DNA of 64,000 nucleotides from Flavobacteriaceae bacterium Ap0902 (GTDB lineage Bacteria; Bacteroidota; Bacteroidia; Flavobacteriales; Weeksellaceae). Within the stretch, counting starts at the first letter, position 1. Each line of letters begins with the position of its first letter. A model generated the notes under the pieces. The model was not told where the DNA came from and did not search any database. It was given only the letters and a program-made list of their open reading frames with translations. The position numbers and the translations under genes were made by a program. The stretch covers positions 168,575 through 232,574 of the forward strand of contig WTFG01000004.1 of the NCBI GenBank assembly GCA_009835005.1, read 5' to 3'. Positions 54,299 through 63,583 of the stretch are shown here, piece after piece.

Positions 54299-54610
54299 TT
54301 AATTCATTCGATAATACCCATAGATATTTCGTAATTCTATGATATTATCTTCATCTACGGTATAGAAATCAGGAGGGTAGGGATAGCAAGATTTGATAGA
54401 TTTACAGCATATGGCAATTCGCTGTCCCATGCACTTACGCAGATCAGCATATTTTTGTGGAAAAATGCCAAACTCAGTACCAAACATTAGAGGCGTCTCA
54501 TAGTTATACTGGTTTAAAAAATAATCCTCATCTACAAAAATCACATTCTCTGGTAACAATTTTTTTTGCGAGGAGATAATTGGATTTATCTCATCAGAGA
54601 ATTCAATCAT
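54299..54610 (-). CDS. Hypothetical protein, 103 aa
   Basis: A cysteine-containing small protein (RKCMGQRIAICCKSIKSCYP, then YPPDFYTVDED) without signal or membrane segment. No family recognised. It lies between the restriction operon promoter and the next small gene, in the same direction. It might be cargo of the island. Confidence 0.5.
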   Translation of the reverse strand: MIEFSDEINPIISSQKKLLPENVIFVDEDYFLNQYNYETPLMFGTEFGIFPQKYADLRKCMGQRIAICCKSIKSCYPYPPDFYTVDEDNIIELRNIYGYYRMN

Positions 54611-54707
54611 TCTTGTTTCGTCAGCAAAAAGGATAACTACTCTATACGAAATTTTGAATATTGTATATGATGCATATTTAATATACTTAGTTTAAAAAAT
54701 AAAAATA

Positions 54708-54923
54708 TTAGTTGTTACAGTCTATATAAACCAACTTGCTATCTTCTAACCTAACCTTTTGACCAAGTTTCAAAGTAGTTTCTGTAGCTATTAAACTGGA
54801 GTCAAATGATCTAACATTCAATTCATCTTTTAAAGCAAGAAGGAATCTACCTATAGCCGAACACCAACCAGTAGTTCCTACATATTGGTTTATTCTGACA
54901 ATTAATGCTGAATATGCAATCAT
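54708..54923 (-). CDS. Hypothetical protein, 71 aa
   Basis: A short frame, MIAYSALIVRINQYVGTTGW, with a serine/threonine-rich centre (FDSSLIATETTLKLG). It has reasonable codon composition, but no recognised family. Confidence rests only on frame length and the absence of a better plus-strand frame. Confidence 0.35.
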   Translation of the reverse strand: MIAYSALIVRINQYVGTTGWCSAIGRFLLALKDELNVRSFDSSLIATETTLKLGQKVRLEDSKLVYIDCNN

Positions 54924-55068
54924 TAATCAATTTTCAACGCAAGGTATTAAAGCTGTACTCGCAGAGGTGGAAAGGGTTGAAGCTTATTGGGAATTTTAAA
55001 TTTCTGACGACATAATGTATTAGGGGATTATTAACAATAGTCCAATAAATGTTATAATTTTTAACATT

Positions 55069-55182
55069 TTAACTTGCCTTTAATCAATTATTTAGCTTTA
55101 GATGATATTGTAGAAAAAGGATTTGAGGCACTTACTAAAGACCCGTCAGAGGTTAAGATTTTAGTAGATATAAACAAATAAG
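55069..55182 (+). pseudogene. 3' remnant of a zinc-dependent alcohol/butanediol dehydrogenase
   Basis: Frame reading PLINYLALDDIVEKGFEALT and KDPSEVKILVDINK then stop. This is the C-terminal pattern of (R,R)-butanediol dehydrogenase-type zinc alcohol dehydrogenases ('i...i.LddIVekGFeaL..d...vKILV'). No upstream catalytic or NAD-binding part exists nearby. It is followed by a good terminator at the expected distance. Confidence 0.6.
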
Positions 55183-55222
55183 AAATTAAAAAATTATTAT
55201 AATTTTTCTATGAAATAAAGCA

Positions 55223-55260
55223 GGGATAGGCTTTTCAGGCTTATCCCTCTTTTTTTTTAG
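55223..55260 (+). terminator. Rho-independent terminator (former dehydrogenase gene)
   Basis: GGGATAGGC and GCTTATCCC (one G-T pair) close a short loop, followed by nine T residues. It remains about 40 bases after the dehydrogenase remnant. Confidence 0.88.
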
Positions 55261-55417
55261 ATTGTTGTGTCCCACCTAAAAGCTCAACATGAGAAAGTTC
55301 ATTAAAACTCTAATATAAAACTTTGTTAAAATATTGTAAATTTGTTAAGGTGTGTTTTTGAAGAGAAATAGTGGATTGATTCATTTAATTTGATTATAAT
55401 TCTAAATTAAATAAACA

Positions 55418-56782
55418 ATGAATTTAAACAATAATAAATTATGGATTGTATTATCCGCAATTCTGTTATCCATTGCTTTGATGAACTTTTTACCGTATCC
55501 AATCGAAACCAATAAAGGATTGGCCTTATTATTCTTGGTAGCAGTATTATGGCTCACAGAAGCCATTCATATCACTATCACCGCATTATTAGTTCCTTTT
55601 TTAGCAGTAGTTTTTGGGCTTACACCTACCAAAGAGGCCTTGGAAGCATTTGCAAACCCCACCATATATTTGTTTTTTGGTGGTTTTGCAATAGCATCGG
55701 CGCTTAGCACTCAGCATTTAGATCAGTATATAGCCAATCGTGTTTTATCCCTTGCCAAAGGGAATTTTCTTCATGCCATTTTACTTATGTTTATGGTAAC
55801 TGCATTGTTGTCTATGGGCATTAGTAATACGGCAACAGCTGCCATGATGATTCCACTAGGAATTGGAATGCTACGGCCTTTTCCATTAAAAGAATATAAA
55901 GGTACATACGCTTTTGTTTTATTAGGGATTGCGTATAGTGCTAACATTGGTGGAATGGGTACAGTTGTCGGGAGTCCACCCAATGCCATTGTGGTTTCTA
56001 ATATTGGTCTTAGTTTTACAGATTGGCTCAAGTATGGTACACCAGTTATGATTGGGCTTATGCCTTTGATGATTTTAGTCTTATATTTAATCTTTCGTCC
56101 AGACTTAAAACTAAAAATTGACATTAAAGTCAAAGATCAAAAACTTAATAGAAATCAATATATTACCATTTTTATTTTTGCACTTACTGCATTTTTTTGG
56201 TTAACAGGAGATATTATTAATCCAATGATTTCATCCTGGATGAATATAGAAGAAATTAAATCTTTTGATACCATTGTGGCTATTGGTGCAGTTATATTAA
56301 TTGCAACTACAGGTGTATCCCCCTGGAAACAAATTCAGAAAGATACAGATTGGGGTGTATTGTTGTTATTTGGTGGTGGGCTCACGCTAAGTAGTGTATT
56401 AATATCCTCTGGAGCTAGCAAAACTCTAGTAGATATGATGATATTTATAATAGAAGAGCAACACTTTTATTTAATAGGACTATTAGTAGCTTTCTTTGTA
56501 ATATTCCTTACAGAGTTCACATCCAATACAGCCAGTGCAGCTTTGCTTGTACCTATTTTTATTTCTATTGCAAGGGCTTTAGGAATGAATCCTCTGGGTC
56601 TATCTATGATTGTGGGTCTTGGAGCATCCTGTGCCTTTATGCTGCCTGTAGCTACGCCTCCAAATGCCATAGCCTATGGTACAGGGCTTTTAGAGCAAAA
56701 AGATATGGTGAAGGCTGGTATTATTTTAAATTTAATTGGAATAATATTTATTGCCTCTGTAGCATATATGTTCTGGTTTTAA
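55418..56782 (+). CDS. SLC13/DASS-family anion permease
   Basis: A 454-aa protein with about eleven hydrophobic segments and the two DASS signature loops, SNTATAAMMIPLG (about residues 140-152) and TEFTSNTASAALLVPIF (about 366-382), each with the SNT substrate/sodium motif, plus VGSPPNAIV and ATPPNAIAY. It should couple Na+ or H+ to import of dicarboxylates, tricarboxylates or sulfate; the exact substrate is not evident. Confidence 0.92.
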   Translation: MNLNNNKLWIVLSAILLSIALMNFLPYPIETNKGLALLFLVAVLWLTEAIHITITALLVPFLAVVFGLTPTKEALEAFANPTIYLFFGGFAIASALSTQHLDQYIANRVLSLAKGNFLHAILLMFMVTALLSMGISNTATAAMMIPLGIGMLRPFPLKEYKGTYAFVLLGIAYSANIGGMGTVVGSPPNAIVVSNIGLSFTDWLKYGTPVMIGLMPLMILVLYLIFRPDLKLKIDIKVKDQKLNRNQYITIFIFALTAFFWLTGDIINPMISSWMNIEEIKSFDTIVAIGAVILIATTGVSPWKQIQKDTDWGVLLLFGGGLTLSSVLISSGASKTLVDMMIFIIEEQHFYLIGLLVAFFVIFLTEFTSNTASAALLVPIFISIARALGMNPLGLSMIVGLGASCAFMLPVATPPNAIAYGTGLLEQKDMVKAGIILNLIGIIFIASVAYMFWF

Positions 56783-56817
56783 CTAAGTTTCTCAACTATT
56801 GATTATTTATGCGTATG

Positions 56818-56846
56818 TGGTTAAAACCCACTGGGGGAATATATAA
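56818..56846 (+). repeat. GGTTAAAACCC-type short repeat
   Basis: GTGGTTAAAACCCACTGGGGGA here resembles CATTGGGTTAAAACCCATTGG at about 9823 and the ATGGGTTAAACCATGTGG stretch at about 2638. All three lie just behind genes. They may be a dispersed small hairpin repeat; evidence is weak. Confidence 0.35.
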
Positions 56847-56910
56847 TAAGTTAAAAACCCGTTAGGGAGAGAAAGACGTAAAGATATTGAATTAACAACC
56901 TTCCAATCAA

Positions 56911-56946
56911 AAAAAGCCCATTTAGTATTAATTAAACGGGCTTTAA
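56911..56946. terminator. Bidirectional terminator
   Basis: AAAGCCC-ATTTA and TAAA-GGGCTTT arms with T runs on both strands, the stronger on the minus strand, between the permease and HMA genes. Confidence 0.88.
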
Positions 56947-56968
56947 TTCTATAAAAAATACTAAAAGT

Positions 56969-57193
56969 TTAATCGTTAAAAGTGGTGTCCTTCACGGTAT
57001 AATTTAAATCTTCTTTGTTAAATATCTCCTGAACATCTGCTACACTAAATTCATTATCCGAGCGGATGATCAATTGCTTAGTTTCCAAATCAAGATCAGC
57101 GCGATCTATATTGTTTTCCTTTAATAATGTTTCCTCAATAATGCTTTTACACCCCTCACAAGAAGTTCCTTCTATTTTAAATACGTTGGCCAT
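56969..57193 (-). CDS. Heavy-metal-associated (HMA) domain protein
   Basis: The ATG at 57193 gives MANVFKIEGTSCEGCKSIIE, 74 aa, with the metal-binding CxxC as C-E-G-C. The upstream in-frame ATG at 57220 would add a non-family stretch. Such CopZ-like proteins carry Cu+ or other soft metals to transporters. No P-type ATPase gene is adjacent, so its partner is unknown. Confidence 0.88.
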   Translation of the reverse strand: MANVFKIEGTSCEGCKSIIEETLLKENNIDRADLDLETKQLIIRSDNEFSVADVQEIFNKEDLNYTVKDTTFND

Positions 57194-57321
57194 AATTTTA
57201 TTTTTATTTGAATATTGCAAATTTCATACTAAAGATTGAAATTTTTAATTCCTGATGCTGCTTTAAGCTTTATTCTACTATCTATCATATAATTGTCAGA
57301 CATATTATCTTTTATTCCATT

Positions 57322-58713
57322 TTACTTCCCAATACAGAATTCGCCAAAAATTAGACCTAAAATATCTCTATCCACATCAATTTCACCCGTGATATTGCCC
57401 AATTGACGGATGGCTTCCCGTAAATCCTGTGCGATGAGATCAGACGGAATATTCATGCTGAAGCCAGTCGCAGCATTTTCTAAGGCTTCTAAGGCTTTTT
57501 TGAGTGCCGTGGCATGTCTTTTATTAGATATAATCAATTCATTATCAAAGCCATCTGGCTTAATGATGCTTAGCATATGACTTTTAACCTCTTCTACATT
57601 ATCTCCTTGTTTGGCAGAAATATTAAAAATTTCATGCCCAGTTTTGGCAGATAATTGCTTATTAAAATCAGCAATTTTATCCTCACTAAACTCATCTGCC
57701 TTGTTATGCAATAAAATTAAATGAACATCTTCTCTTTGGAATTCCTCTACATGCGTCGTAATTTCAGCCACCGTATTCTCTTCTAAATTAAATAAATACA
57801 GAATTACTTTGGCCTGTTTAGCCTTCTCCAACGCTCTCTGTACGCCAATCTTTTCAATTTCATCTTCCGTATCACGCAGCCCTGCAGTATCTATAAATCT
57901 AAATTTAATCCCACCAATATTCAAGATTTCTTCTATCGTATCACGCGTAGTTCCCGCGATATTACTCACAATCGCACGCTCCTCATTCAACAATTTATTC
58001 AATAGTGTAGACTTCCCAGCATTTGGTTTACCAACAATCGCCACAGGAACCCCATTTTTAATAGCATTACCATAAGAGAAGGAATCTATCAAAGACCTAA
58101 CCTGCGCTTGAATATCATTCAGTAATTTAATAAACTCGGTGCGATCTGCAAACTCCACGTCTTCCTCAGAAAAATCTAATTCCAATTCTAAAAGTGCCGT
58201 GAATCTAATTAATTCTTTGCGCAAATTATCCAATTTACTAGAAATTCCACCACGCATTTGCGTCATCGCAATATCGTGAGAAGCTTTGGAATCAGAAGCA
58301 ATCAAATCTGCAATCGCCTCTGCTTGCATCAAATCAAATTGACCATTTTTAAAAGCACGCATAGAAAACTCTCCTGGCTCTGCTAATCTTGCACCATGCT
58401 CCAAAAATAAATCTATAATTCTATCTTGAATATAAACAGAACCATGACAAGAAATCTCCACCGTTTCCTCTCCTGTAAAGGATTTCCCACGCTCAAACAC
58501 AGCAACCAATACTTCATCTATAATTTCAGCACCATCCACAATCTCTCCAAAATGGAGCGTATGCGATTTTTGATTTTTAAGATTTTTCTTGAATTTAGAC
58601 TTAAAAACTTTTTTTGTAATTTTAATAGATGCCGGTCCAGAAACACGAATCACCGCTATGGCAGCAGATTGGTGTCCAGTGGCAGGAGCAATAATAGTTT
58701 CTTCTTGATACAT
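57322..58713 (-). CDS. mnmE: tRNA modification GTPase MnmE
   Basis: The 463-aa protein starts with the THF-binding domain (ETIIAPATGHQSAAIAVIRVSG), has an all-helical middle and an embedded G domain with G1 [12 protein letters not shown]2/G3 region GTTRDTIEE and DTAGLRDTE, G4 NKAD, and ends with the conserved CIGK. With MnmG it makes the 5-carboxymethylaminomethyl group on wobble uridine of tRNAs. Length is as expected. Confidence 0.97.
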   Translation of the reverse strand: MYQEETIIAPATGHQSAAIAVIRVSGPASIKITKKVFKSKFKKNLKNQKSHTLHFGEIVDGAEIIDEVLVAVFERGKSFTGEETVEISCHGSVYIQDRIIDLFLEHGARLAEPGEFSMRAFKNGQFDLMQAEAIADLIASDSKASHDIAMTQMRGGISSKLDNLRKELIRFTALLELELDFSEEDVEFADRTEFIKLLNDIQAQVRSLIDSFSYGNAIKNGVPVAIVGKPNAGKSTLLNKLLNEERAIVSNIAGTTRDTIEEILNIGGIKFRFIDTAGLRDTEDEIEKIGVQRALEKAKQAKVILYLFNLEENTVAEITTHVEEFQREDVHLILLHNKADEFSEDKIADFNKQLSAKTGHEIFNISAKQGDNVEEVKSHMLSIIKPDGFDNELIISNKRHATALKKALEALENAATGFSMNIPSDLIAQDLREAIRQLGNITGEIDVDRDILGLIFGEFCIGK

Positions 58714-58763
58714 GTTGCAAAGATAAAGTTTTTTAGGAGCTATTTCCTGCTGTCACTACTCGC

Positions 58764-58797
58764 TATTATCTTTTTTTAAGCAAAAAAAAAGATAATG
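58764..58797. repeat. A/T hairpin between the THUMP-like gene and mnmE
   Basis: ATTATCTTTTTTT and AAAAAAAAAGATAAT form a long A-T stem with a 4-base loop, 50 bases upstream of mnmE. It could be a terminator of the upstream gene or simply an inverted repeat. Confidence 0.5.
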
Positions 58798-58879
58798 AGC
58801 TCAAACATGTCGTTCCATCAGGGCTATCAAATAACGGGTCAATCTAACCATATTCTTCACACAAGAGAAAATCAAATTC

Positions 58880-60055
58880 TTATGTAATAATTTCTGCCTT
58901 TAAAATACTTACTTTATCCTTGGTTTGGGTGAAAATGATAGGATCTATTCCGTCTGTAATAAACTTATATTTGCGTTTTAGATTGGCTAATGATTCTGGG
59001 AAATTTCTGTGAATAGCCTGAATAGATTTACCCTTCAATTCCTTTTTTGGATTTTTAACTGGCGATAAAATTTTAAAAATTCGACCAGGAAAATTTATTA
59101 TTAAATCGTTTGAGGTATAAAGTTGGGAATTAGGATGGAGTTTAAATAAAATAAACAATTTAGTCAATACATCATTGTAACCAGATTTTTGAATAGCCAC
59201 GTGCGGTTCATAAATATAAGTTTTAATCTCTGAATAGAGTGGAGGCGTAATAGGAGAATCCCACTGAACTTCAAACGGGAAATCATTGGTTTCTAAATTA
59301 ACCGCAGTAATTTTCTTGATAGGATCTTGTTTGGTTTGAATCAAAACCTCTTTTAATTCATTTTTAACAGCTACCAAATGAATTTGAGATAGATTAGGGA
59401 TGGTTTTGATTAAATAAGTTAAATCAATCATGGGTGATAACTTTACCCAAACTTCATTAAATCTTGAATTCCACTCCTCTATATGTTCTAAAATATTAGG
59501 TGTTAAATCCTCTAACAGGAACACTTTTTTCTGATTAGCACTTCGTCTTGCAGGATCTACAAAAAGCGCATCATTTAAGTCGCTATGTTCATTCAAAAAA
59601 CGAATACCATCTGCGTTATGAGATTGAATGTTAACCTTGCCTAATACCTTGAAGTTATGCGCTGCTATTTGTTGAAGTTCTATATTTTGTTCTATATGAT
59701 ATACTTCTCTAAAGCAATCGGCAAAATAAATACAATCAATCCCGAAACCACCTGTGATATCAATAATTTGTTTGTTTTTAATACCATCTTTAATAATTCC
59801 TGCTTTATAGTGAGCAGTAGTTGCAGAGGAGGTCTGTTCTAAGTTTATCTTTGGTGGATAGCATATAGATTCATGACTAAATAAAATAGGTAATTTCTTT
59901 GCCGCAATTTGCCTACCTTGAATTTGCTGTACCAGATCAGACATTTCAATGTCTGGAAATGGAGATTTCTTCAACGCCAAATTATATATATCATCCTTAG
60001 CATGTTCATTCAGCCATTGCTGTATCTCTGGTCTAGATAGAATTTCTGGAGTCAT
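58880..60055 (-). CDS. Class I SAM methyltransferase with THUMP-like domain (PG_1098 family)
   Basis: The 391-aa protein has the SAM-binding motif IIDITGGFGIDCIYFADCFR (about residues 98-117), an acidic loop at the end of strand 2 (YHIEQNIELQ), and ALFVDPARRSANQKK. This matches the Bacteroidota family with N-terminal methyltransferase, PG_1098 ferredoxin-like and THUMP-like C-terminal domains, presumably an RNA methyltransferase. The target is unknown. It is 17 bases downstream of mutA. Confidence 0.82.
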   Translation of the reverse strand: MTPEILSRPEIQQWLNEHAKDDIYNLALKKSPFPDIEMSDLVQQIQGRQIAAKKLPILFSHESICYPPKINLEQTSSATTAHYKAGIIKDGIKNKQIIDITGGFGIDCIYFADCFREVYHIEQNIELQQIAAHNFKVLGKVNIQSHNADGIRFLNEHSDLNDALFVDPARRSANQKKVFLLEDLTPNILEHIEEWNSRFNEVWVKLSPMIDLTYLIKTIPNLSQIHLVAVKNELKEVLIQTKQDPIKKITAVNLETNDFPFEVQWDSPITPPLYSEIKTYIYEPHVAIQKSGYNDVLTKLFILFKLHPNSQLYTSNDLIINFPGRIFKILSPVKNPKKELKGKSIQAIHRNFPESLANLKRKYKFITDGIDPIIFTQTKDKVSILKAEIIT

Positions 60056-60072
60056 AGAATAAATGATAGGAT

Positions 60073-61344
60073 TTACTCTTGCTCAATTTTTTCTGATAAA
60101 CGCTTTCTAGAAACAGTTTCAAATAAAGTCTTACCTTCGTTTTTAGCTTTTGATTTAATTTGATCTTTCAAAATTACATCTGCCGTGTTGGGGTATTTAT
60201 TAACGCCAATCAGGTTAAGATTACCCTCGTCAAATTTATCTTGTTCCAATTGAGCAGACGCTTTAATTTTACGTTGAATAGATCCTTTACCCAAACCTTT
60301 TAAGAAACCACCTTCTTTTTCCAACTTTTTAAACAATTCCCATGCTTTTTCTGCTAATTTTTCTGTCAAAAATTCCACATAATAGGCACCTTTTAAAGGA
60401 TCTGTATAATGATTTAGAAATGATTCTTCTCTAAGGACAAACTGTTGTTTAAAACCTAATTCTAAAGCTAACTCTTTGGTTTCAATAAATAATTCATCAT
60501 AAGGATGCACCAGTACAGCATCAGAATTCCCAAAGATTCCAGCAGCAGCCTCAAAAGTAGAACGGATGATATTATTGAATTTATCCTTTACAGATTTATT
60601 TCTTAATGTCGTTTCTGTCAAAATGGTTAATTCACTTTTAATATTATAAGCATCAGCAAAATTAGCCCATAGTATGCGCATCGCTCTAAGTTTGGCGATT
60701 TCCAAAAAGAAATCACTTCCTGCAGCATTTTTAACCAATGTCTTATCTAGGATTTTCGCATCTTGTGTCAAGTCTACATATTCTGCCGCCTCTAAAAGCA
60801 TAAAAGCAAGTTGCTGTGCATGATTACAACCAAAATTTTGATACCTAGAAACATCTAATGCCAAAGTGTTCTTATAGGATTGATTTTCTTTTAGTTCCTT
60901 TAGCCGATCTATAGCTAATTCTTGAGATTTATCTGGGTAATGACCATATTCCAACAAATCTCCTAGAAAATCCCAATCGAAGTATGTATTTTGATTCAGA
61001 GCAGTTGTGGGTGGTAATTCATTACGAAAAGTACAAAACAACAACTCAGATTCAGAAGGCTGAAAACCCTCCAATTGCTTTGCTTCTAATTGGATACCAT
61101 CCAAACTATCATAAGGGATTTTGGTCGTTGGAATAAAAGAAGAGATAATTTTCCATTTATTTTTATCCGTTAAAAAAGATTCTGTAGCAACATCACTTTT
61201 GGTATAAAGTGGTTTCACATCAAATCCCTCTGGCATAGGCGTAATCAACATTTCTGCATAATCTCCCCCCTTTAGTTCTGCTTGTACTGCTGTTTTCCAT
61301 TGCTTTTCATCAATAGGACCAAAATCTTGGAATAAATCATTCAT
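60073..61344 (-). CDS. mutA: Methylmalonyl-CoA mutase, small subunit
   Basis: The 423-aa protein opens LFQDFGPIDEKQWKTAVQAE followed by LKGGDY, the small-subunit pattern, and has the mutase-barrel landmarks NHAQQLAFMLLEAAEYV, LRAMRILWANFADAY and HPYDELF. It lacks the B12-binding domain, as small subunits do in many species. It pairs with MutB to convert succinyl-CoA and methylmalonyl-CoA. Unusually, mutB is not adjacent on its 3' side here. It overlaps the ftsB-like gene by 8 bases. Confidence 0.92.
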   Translation of the reverse strand: MNDLFQDFGPIDEKQWKTAVQAELKGGDYAEMLITPMPEGFDVKPLYTKSDVATESFLTDKNKWKIISSFIPTTKIPYDSLDGIQLEAKQLEGFQPSESELLFCTFRNELPPTTALNQNTYFDWDFLGDLLEYGHYPDKSQELAIDRLKELKENQSYKNTLALDVSRYQNFGCNHAQQLAFMLLEAAEYVDLTQDAKILDKTLVKNAAGSDFFLEIAKLRAMRILWANFADAYNIKSELTILTETTLRNKSVKDKFNNIIRSTFEAAAGIFGNSDAVLVHPYDELFIETKELALELGFKQQFVLREESFLNHYTDPLKGAYYVEFLTEKLAEKAWELFKKLEKEGGFLKGLGKGSIQRKIKASAQLEQDKFDEGNLNLIGVNKYPNTADVILKDQIKSKAKNEGKTLFETVSRKRLSEKIEQE

Positions 61345-61654
61345 AATCTGTAGAATCTTTTTTAATAATTACAAAAATATCCTCATTTTCCTTCTTCATT
61401 AAATACTTTTCTCTAGCCAGTCTTTCATATTGTTCAGGATCTTTTTTTAATTGATTTAATTGCTTTTCTTCTTTTTCTATTTCTTTTTCAAAATAGGTCT
61501 TTTCATCAGTCAATTTCTCTATATCTTCATCTATTTCTTTGTGAAGGTAATAAGAATTTTGATCAAAGAACGTCATCCAAACCAAAAATAATAAGCCTAC
61601 AATAAAATATTTATTGAGAAAATACCTGCTCCAATGCTTATTTTTTTTATTCAT
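61337..61654 (-). CDS. FtsB/DivIC-like septum formation protein
   Basis: The 105-aa protein has a basic start, one membrane helix (YFIVGLLFLVWMTFF, residues 17-31) and a coiled coil (EDIEKLTDEKTYFEKEIEKE) ending in a YERLAREKYLMKKENEDIFVI segment characteristic of FtsB/DivIC. It should act in the divisome with FtsL/FtsQ equivalents. It overlaps udk upstream and mutA downstream by 8 bases each. Confidence 0.9.
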   Translation of the reverse strand: MNKKNKHWSRYFLNKYFIVGLLFLVWMTFFDQNSYYLHKEIDEDIEKLTDEKTYFEKEIEKEEKQLNQLKKDPEQYERLAREKYLMKKENEDIFVIIKKDSTDYE

Positions 61655-62267
61655 AGTGGGCTAATTTATTTTTAATAACAGTAGAGAACACATCTATAGC
61701 CACAGGATTCATCTTATTTTCATTGGGCAAAATTAAATCCGCATAAACTTTAGAAGGCTCTATAAATTGTTGATGCATAGGCTTCAATGTATTTTGATAA
61801 CGATCTATCACCTCCTTTAAATCCCTTCCTCTTTCTTGGGTATCTCTCTTAATTCTTCTTATCAATCGCTCATCAGAATCTGCATGAACAAAAATCTTTA
61901 AATCAAATAATTCCCTTAACGCTGCATTGGTTAAAACCAAAATACCCTCTACAATAATCACCTTTTTAGAAGGAGTGCGCAAAGTCTCATCTGTTCTGGT
62001 ATGCGTAATAAATGAATAGACTGGTTGTTCTATCGTTTCACCACTTTTTAATTTTTTTACGTCATCCACCAGTAAATCAAAATCAATAGATCGTGGATGA
62101 TCAAAATTAATTTTAATTCTTTCCTCTAGCGGTAAATGGCTGCTGTCATTATAATAATTATCTTGTGAAATCACAATCACCTCCTCAGAAGAGATATGGG
62201 ATAATATATTATTTACAACCGTAGTTTTCCCCGATCCTGTTCCACCAGCGATACCAATTACTAGCAT
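61647..62267 (-). CDS. udk: Uridine kinase
   Basis: The ATG at 62267 gives MLVIGIAGGTGSGKTTVVNN, the standard start with P-loop GGTGSGKT; the ATG at 62303 adds an unneeded N-terminus. The 206-aa length fits Udk. Other landmarks are SQDNYYNDSSHLPLEER, NFDHPRSIDFD and FIEPSKVYADLILP. It phosphorylates uridine and cytidine with ATP or GTP. Confidence 0.95.
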   Translation of the reverse strand: MLVIGIAGGTGSGKTTVVNNILSHISSEEVIVISQDNYYNDSSHLPLEERIKINFDHPRSIDFDLLVDDVKKLKSGETIEQPVYSFITHTRTDETLRTPSKKVIIVEGILVLTNAALRELFDLKIFVHADSDERLIRRIKRDTQERGRDLKEVIDRYQNTLKPMHQQFIEPSKVYADLILPNENKMNPVAIDVFSTVIKNKLAHYE

Positions 62268-62337
62268 AATAAAGTGTTTTTTCAAATTTACGAAAATGTA
62301 CAAAAAGATATGTTATATCAATCAGTTAATTAACAAA

Positions 62338-63243
62338 TTATATCCAATGAGGTATCAAAAATCCCAGTCCAAAGAAAATAGCGAAAAATAAAGTTAAAAG
62401 AGCAGTTTTCTTTAATTCAGAATCTAACTTTTCATATTCATGGGTAATACCTACGCGCCACATGAGGGCAATAGCAGGAATCAATAGAATTAAAAACAGA
62501 TAATTGAATAAGTGCGTAATTTCTTGATTCAAAACATACATAACACCCAAAACGAAGGGTGTAAACAATAAAAAACCATGGTAGTTTTTAGCATATAAAA
62601 ACCCAATGATAATCGGTATGGTTTTCTTTCCAGCGTGCTTGTCTTGTAATAAATCACGCATATTGTTCAAATTCAATACCGCCATACTCAATAATCCAAT
62701 CGCAGAAGCTGGATAGAGGATAAGAGGATTAAAAGATTTAGTATATAACATATAAGTACCGAAAACTGCCACAATACCAAAAAATATAAATACAAATATA
62801 TCCCCCATGGCACGGTATCCATAAGCGTTTTCTCCCACAGTATAATTTATAGCCGCCCAAACAGAAGCCGCTCCTAGACCAATATAAACCAAGAACCACT
62901 CCCAATAATCTGGTATATAAGCATAAACCAAGAGCCCTATAGCAGATAAAATAGAAAGTACTGCAGTTAATTTAACAGCATTTTTCATAGCATGGGCTGT
63001 AATTTCCCCAGATGCTACTGCCCTTTTTTCTCCTTTTCTTGTATCATCCGTTCCTTTGATTCCATCACCATAATCATTGGCATAATTTGATAAAATCTGG
63101 AGAAATAAAGTCGTTAAACAAGCCAATAAAAATATAATCCAATCAAATTTATTTTCTTTTATAGCCAATAAGGTACCTAAAAAAATTCCACTTAGAGAGA
63201 GTGGAAGAGTTCTTAGTCTCGCTGCATCAATCCATTTTTTCAT
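62338..63243 (-). CDS. menA: 1,4-dihydroxy-2-naphthoate polyprenyltransferase (MenA)
   Basis: The ATG at 63243 gives MKKWIDAARLRTLPLSLSGI, the normal MenA start (301 aa). There are eight or nine membrane helices, the Asp-rich motif NYANDYGDGIKGTDD (about residues 61-75) and a second one at NNMRDLLQDKHAGKKTIP. It attaches the isoprenoid chain in menaquinone synthesis, the main respiratory quinone of this lineage. Confidence 0.95.
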   Translation of the reverse strand: MKKWIDAARLRTLPLSLSGIFLGTLLAIKENKFDWIIFLLACLTTLFLQILSNYANDYGDGIKGTDDTRKGEKRAVASGEITAHAMKNAVKLTAVLSILSAIGLLVYAYIPDYWEWFLVYIGLGAASVWAAINYTVGENAYGYRAMGDIFVFIFFGIVAVFGTYMLYTKSFNPLILYPASAIGLLSMAVLNLNNMRDLLQDKHAGKKTIPIIIGFLYAKNYHGFLLFTPFVLGVMYVLNQEITHLFNYLFLILLIPAIALMWRVGITHEYEKLDSELKKTALLTLFFAIFFGLGFLIPHWI

Positions 63244-63253
63244 ATAATAACGC

Positions 63254-63583
63254 TCATAAATATTTTTCAAACTTAAGTCCTGGTATATCCTTAAATTCTA
63301 CATTATCAAACACATCTTTCATAATCTCTCTGCATCGTTGTCTAGGATAATATCCTTGATAAGAACCCCCTTTGTGCGGTTGTGGAATTTCTACCAGCCA
63401 CACAAACTTATTGTATTTCATCATCTTTAAAACCTCTTTTTTAGAATTAATTAACCCTAAAAAACTATCATCATTCTCTGGCAAATCATCAAAAATCTCT
63501 AATGCCTGCCACAGGCTAGACTCTAGCGCTCTACCCATAGGTACGCCAGTTCTTTGATCATGATTTTTAAAAAATAATTGCAT
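63254..63583 (-). CDS. Conserved small protein of unknown function upstream of menA
   Basis: The 109-aa soluble protein ends 10 bases before menA and is probably in its operon. It contains GRALESSLWQALEIFDDLPE and PHKGGSYQGYYPRQRCREIM. I do not recognise the family; the composition suggests a compact alpha/beta protein. Confidence 0.7.
   Translation of the reverse strand: MQLFFKNHDQRTGVPMGRALESSLWQALEIFDDLPENDDSFLGLINSKKEVLKMMKYNKFVWLVEIPQPHKGGSYQGYYPRQRCREIMKDVFDNVEFKDIPGLKFEKYL

Larger units (their letters stand above)
54924..55417. other. Intergenic stretch at the right edge of the dnd island
   Basis: No complete gene. It contains a plus-strand coding-like scrap (about 54904-55000, ending QGIKAVLAEVERVEAYWEF and stop), the 3' remnant of a zinc alcohol dehydrogenase (55069-55182) and a terminator (55223-55260). 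The mosaic of remnants marks a recombination border. Confidence 0.55.
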
